Origin: Nanobdellota archaeon
Lineage (GTDB): Archaea; Nanobdellota; Nanobdellia; Woesearchaeales; GCA-2686295
Length of the DNA stretch: 9,631 nucleotides
Assembly (NCBI GenBank): GCA_018812505.1
Contig: JAHJDK010000064.1
Coordinates: 1-9,631 of the forward strand
Direction of reading: 5' to 3'
In this document: positions 6,952-9,631 of the stretch, in pieces
How the letters are laid out: each line of letters opens with the position of its first letter
How positions within the stretch are numbered: position 1 is the first letter of the stretch
Made by a program: the position numbers and the translations under genes
The notes under the pieces: generated by a model
Told to the model about the DNA's origin: nothing
Database searches by the model: none
The model's input: only the letters and a program-made list of their open reading frames with translations

Positions 6952-8292
6952 ATGAGTAACATGGTTAAATTTAAGAATTATGAAATGTTCAGAATGGCTT
7001 CCAGACAATCATCAATTTCATTAGTACAGCCATTCATGAAACACTGGAGTAAACATGGATTAAAAATGTGGCTTACCATCTACGAAGAATTTCCACAAAG
7101 TTTTTACTACATGGACAAAAAATCATACGGACAACTAACCAGAAATATTTTCAAAATTATATGCAAAGACCAAGAACACCTAAAAAAATACGAGCCAAGA
7201 AAGAAAGCACTATTAAAAACAGCCAAGGCACTGGCAACATTTAAAGAACAGGATAACCTGACAAAATTATTTGAGTCATACCTAAAAGCATCTGATGATT
7301 TTGGAGAATACATAATCGGAAGCTTCGCTATGGACGAACAACTGCAAAAAAAACTTCAAAAAAAATTTCCAAAAGAATTCGATTTAATAACCATGCCCTA
7401 TAAACTGACAGAATACCAGAAAATGGAGCAAGAACTGATAAGCAAAAAACCAGAAGAGATAGTAAAAGAATTTTGCTGGCTGAACATATACTCAGGATTC
7501 GAAAAAATCTACGACGTGGAATATTTCAAAGAACTAAAAAAAGAACTATCAAACAAAAAAATAAAATCTTTAAACGAACAACTCAGAAAAAACAAAGAAG
7601 AATTCTGCAAATTCACAGAAACCATAAAAGATGATGACTGGAAGGAAAAATGCATTCTAATGCATGAATATGCAAACATCAAGAATGATAGAATTGATGC
7701 ACTAAAAAAATCAGTATTCTACCTGACAAAATTTTATGAAAAACTAGCTAAAAAAATCAAAGATCCAGACATTACCGGAAGAACACTGATAAACACCTCA
7801 CACGAAGAAATAAAAGACATCATCAAAGGAAAAATAAACTGTGAAGAAATCAAAAAGATAAATAAAGAAATAATTTTTTACTATGACCATGAACTTGTAA
7901 TAATCACTGATGAAAAAAAGATTAAAAAAATTAAAGCGCAACTAAAAGAGAAAAAAAGAAAGTCGAACTCTATAAAAGGCAGCGTCGCAAACAAAGGAAA
8001 AGCAATAGGAAAAGCAAAGATAATCACAGATGTGAGAGAGTTATCAAAAGTGATCAAAGGAGACATAATCATTGCAAGAGTTACAGACCCAAGATACACA
8101 ACATACATAAGAAAATGCAAAGGAATCGTAACAGACGAAGGAGGCATTCTATCGCACACAGCCATAATAAGCAGAGAACTAGGAATACCATGCATCATAG
8201 GAACGAAAAACGCGACAACCACATTCAAAGACAATGACCTAGTAGAAATAGACGCTGATAAGGGAACAGTTAGAAGAATAAAAAAGCAATAA
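6952..8292 (+). CDS. PEP-utilising enzyme mobile-domain protein without ATP-grasp half
   Basis: This protein has 446 residues. The C-terminal 100 or so (about 343-443) form the swivelling phosphohistidine domain of PEP synthase, pyruvate phosphate dikinase and rifampicin phosphotransferase: GSVANKGKAIGKAKI, IARVTDP, then GIVTDEGGILSHTAIISREL with the phosphoacceptor His402, then GIPCIIG. Residues 1-340 are mostly charged helices resembling the helical linker found before this domain in PEP synthase-like proteins, ending in a lysine-rich stretch (320-338). Neither the PPDK_N ATP-grasp domain nor the PEP-binding TIM barrel is present, and no partner gene is in the window. It could carry phosphate between an ATP-grasp protein encoded elsewhere and an unknown substrate. 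The start may be 6952 or 6961. Confidence 0.85.
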   Translation: MSNMVKFKNYEMFRMASRQSSISLVQPFMKHWSKHGLKMWLTIYEEFPQSFYYMDKKSYGQLTRNIFKIICKDQEHLKKYEPRKKALLKTAKALATFKEQDNLTKLFESYLKASDDFGEYIIGSFAMDEQLQKKLQKKFPKEFDLITMPYKLTEYQKMEQELISKKPEEIVKEFCWLNIYSGFEKIYDVEYFKELKKELSNKKIKSLNEQLRKNKEEFCKFTETIKDDDWKEKCILMHEYANIKNDRIDALKKSVFYLTKFYEKLAKKIKDPDITGRTLINTSHEEIKDIIKGKINCEEIKKINKEIIFYYDHELVIITDEKKIKKIKAQLKEKKRKSNSIKGSVANKGKAIGKAKIITDVRELSKVIKGDIIIARVTDPRYTTYIRKCKGIVTDEGGILSHTAIISRELGIPCIIGTKNATTTFKDNDLVEIDADKGTVRRIKKQ

Positions 8293-8312
8293 TTAATTAA
8301 ACAGCTAAACAA

Positions 8313-8319
8313 TTATAAA
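8313..8319 (+). promoter_or_regulatory. TATA-like box for the PHP gene
   Basis: TTATAAA is centred at 8316, 30 nt before the ATG at 8346. A transcript starting 25-27 nt downstream would have a leader of only a few bases. The gap also holds a pyrimidine-rich run (8324-8333). Confidence 0.5.
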
Positions 8320-8345
8320 CAACTTTTCTTTCCCAAACAATAATA

Positions 8346-9299
8346 ATGCTTAAGAAACTAATAACCGCCCTGAAAAATGAACACTTAGGATATGTGATAG
8401 GAAACTTTGCTTCAGAAACACTAATACATCCTATAAGCACAACAAAAGAAATAAACAAGTTCTTGGCCAACTGGATTCTAAATTATAAAGAAATACCTGA
8501 AAACGGACTTAAATTTGAACAGCACTGTCACTCACAGTTCTCAGAAGGAGCAGAACTAACAGATATAATAAAATTCCTGTTAGAAAATAATTTTAGATTC
8601 TGCTCAATAACAGATCATGGAAACACAAAAGCATTTGACTCACTAAAGAATGGCTCATACAAATTAAGTATGACAGATAAAAAAATAGACATACAAACAA
8701 GCCCTGACAATAGATACATGACTATCCACGCAGACAACAAAGAACTAACACTACTAAGATCAATCGAATACTGGACAGACAAAGGAGAGATAGGAATACA
8801 CGGATTTAAAGGCGAACTGCCAAAGAAGAGAATACCACTGACAGAAGCGATACAAAGAGCAATAGATGGAGGAGGATACGTAATAATAAACCACCCATAC
8901 TTCTGGGAAGGAATAGGATACTATGGAAGAGAAAACATCGAGATGGCAGTAAAACAAGGCGCGATTGCAATCGAGAAAAACGGCACAGAAATACCACCAC
9001 AGATATACTCCTGCATAAGAGCAGAAAGAGACGCCAAAGAATTCAACATAGCATTAGTCACATCAGGAGACGCCCACAACCTATACATGTACGGACAAAG
9101 CAGACTAACATTCAGTGAGGAAGAGTATGTGCAAACATTAAAGAGATTTTCAAATAATCACGCAGACACAATAAGAACAATGATTCAAACAAAACAATTC
9201 AAAACATACCTCAACTATTTAACACCAAAACAATTCATGAACTTCTTCTCATTCGAAGACACAAGCGAAGCACTAGAAAGATTCTCACAAAACAGCTAA
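8346..9299 (+). CDS. PHP-domain metal-dependent phosphoesterase
   Basis: In this 317-residue protein all metal-binding motifs of the PHP (polymerase and histidinol phosphatase) fold are visible in order: QHCHSQFSEG (H60, H62), ITDHGN (D90, H91), SIEYWTD (E141), IGIHGF (H152), INHPYF (H183) and SGDAHN (D242, H244). A trinuclear site should therefore be intact. The family hydrolyses phosphomonoesters or short nucleotides (for example 3'-5' nucleotidyl or histidinol-phosphate substrates), but nothing here fixes the substrate. The 55 residues before the first motif and the 65 after the last are extra helices of unknown role. There is no signal peptide, so it is cytosolic. A promoter-like box lies upstream and 40 nt separate it from the PIN gene. 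Confidence 0.9.
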   Translation: MLKKLITALKNEHLGYVIGNFASETLIHPISTTKEINKFLANWILNYKEIPENGLKFEQHCHSQFSEGAELTDIIKFLLENNFRFCSITDHGNTKAFDSLKNGSYKLSMTDKKIDIQTSPDNRYMTIHADNKELTLLRSIEYWTDKGEIGIHGFKGELPKKRIPLTEAIQRAIDGGGYVIINHPYFWEGIGYYGRENIEMAVKQGAIAIEKNGTEIPPQIYSCIRAERDAKEFNIALVTSGDAHNLYMYGQSRLTFSEEEYVQTLKRFSNNHADTIRTMIQTKQFKTYLNYLTPKQFMNFFSFEDTSEALERFSQNS

Positions 9300-9308
9300 A
9301 CAAAAACA

Positions 9309-9317
9309 TTTTTAAAA
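9309..9317 (+). promoter_or_regulatory. TATA-like box for the PIN gene
   Basis: TTTTTAAAA is centred at 9313, 27 nt before the ATG at 9340, fitting the leaderless pattern seen elsewhere in the window. Its T5 run could also serve as a weak archaeal terminator for the PHP gene. Confidence 0.45.
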
Positions 9318-9339
9318 CAGATTCTCAAACCAAGAAGAG

Positions 9340-9631
9340 ATGTTCAAAAACAAAGTTATACTTGACACAAACTTCCTGCTGATACCAGGACAATTCAACG
9401 TAAACATATTCACGGAGATAGAAAGAATAATGGATGTACCTTACAATTTATGCATAATAGACAAAACACTTGAAGAATTAAACAAGATAATGAAGACTGG
9501 AAAAACGAGAGATTCAAGTGCTGCAAAGCTTGGACTAGCCATTCTAGGAAGCTTTACAAAACAAAAAAGCTTAAAAACACTCGCAAGTTTCCCTGAGAAA
9601 AGCGTTGATGATGCTATTGTAAGAAAAGCAA
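9340..9631 (+). CDS. PIN-domain ribonuclease (Fcf1/VapC9-like), partial
   Basis: This is the 5' part (97 codons) of a gene that continues past the window. The N-terminus VILDTNFLLIPG carries the first catalytic Asp (D9) and the conserved Asn11. E45/E46 in TLEEL supply the second acid, and D90/D91 in SVDDAIV the third. The fourth acid lies beyond the window. The order and the LDTNFLL(I)P start match the archaeal PIN group related to eukaryotic Fcf1/Utp24, which acts in rRNA processing. No small antitoxin gene precedes it (the upstream neighbour is the PHP gene), so a VapBC toxin role is less likely. The ATG at 9340 is chosen from the upstream TATA-like box and the family N-terminus. Confidence 0.85.
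   Translation, partial: MFKNKVILDTNFLLIPGQFNVNIFTEIERIMDVPYNLCIIDKTLEELNKIMKTGKTRDSSAAKLGLAILGSFTKQKSLKTLASFPEKSVDDAIVRKA

Noticed and set aside
8324..8333. Pyrimidine-rich run as a terminator for the PEP-utiliser gene
   Set aside because: It lies downstream of the likely TATA box of the next gene and is interrupted by C residues; too weak to call.
8870..8878. GGAGGAGG inside the PHP gene as an internal ribosome site
   Set aside because: It encodes Gly-Gly-Gly in a conserved strand and no in-frame ATG follows at a suitable distance.
9340..9631. VapC toxin of a toxin-antitoxin pair
   Set aside because: No small antitoxin gene precedes it; the N-terminal LDTNFLL and overall layout fit the Fcf1-like group better, though the downstream side is not visible.

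Overview
This AT-rich window looks like part of the genome of an archaeon, most likely a small-genome lineage of the DPANN type (Woesearchaeota/Pacearchaeota-like). The reasons are an archaeal-type UMP kinase, an Fcf1-like PIN protein, a lipobox cyclophilin, many A/T-rich TATA-like boxes 25-30 nt upstream of start codons (leaderless transcription), and Shine-Dalgarno (SD) motifs of the GGAGG/GAGGTGA type. The lineage is an inference from gene style, because there is no rRNA in the window.

Layout: (1) 1-674, minus: a secreted protein, cut by the window edge, with an N-terminal signal peptide, a small beta domain and a module resembling the Bacteroidetes type A sorting (FlgD-like) domain. (2) 793-1347, plus: a cyclophilin lipoprotein, divergent from the first gene. 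(3) 1399-6209, plus: a tight four-gene operon of class I aminotransferase, PEP carboxykinase-like protein, MagIII-type DNA glycosylase and CPA1-type cation/proton antiporter, joined by ATGA overlaps and one SD that overlaps a stop codon. (4) 6206-6883, minus: UMP kinase (pyrH), whose stop codon interlocks with that of the antiporter. (5) 6952-8292, plus: a protein ending in a PEP-utilising phosphohistidine (mobile) domain but lacking the ATP-grasp half. (6) 8346-9299, plus: a PHP-domain metallophosphoesterase. (7) 9340 to the end, plus: the start of a PIN-domain ribonuclease. All stretches longer than about 120 bases are covered by genes. I see no tRNA, rRNA, CRISPR array or insertion sequence.

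How the genes may work together: an aspartate-type aminotransferase coupled to a PEPCK-like enzyme would give aspartate -> oxaloacetate -> PEP, and a PEP-utiliser fragment lies about 2.6 kb downstream. This suggests a carbon-overflow or gluconeogenic entry module in an organism with reduced metabolism, but it is an inference. Plus-strand and minus-strand genes also use clearly different synonymous codons (A/C-ending versus T/G-ending), which points to a strand-specific mutational skew.
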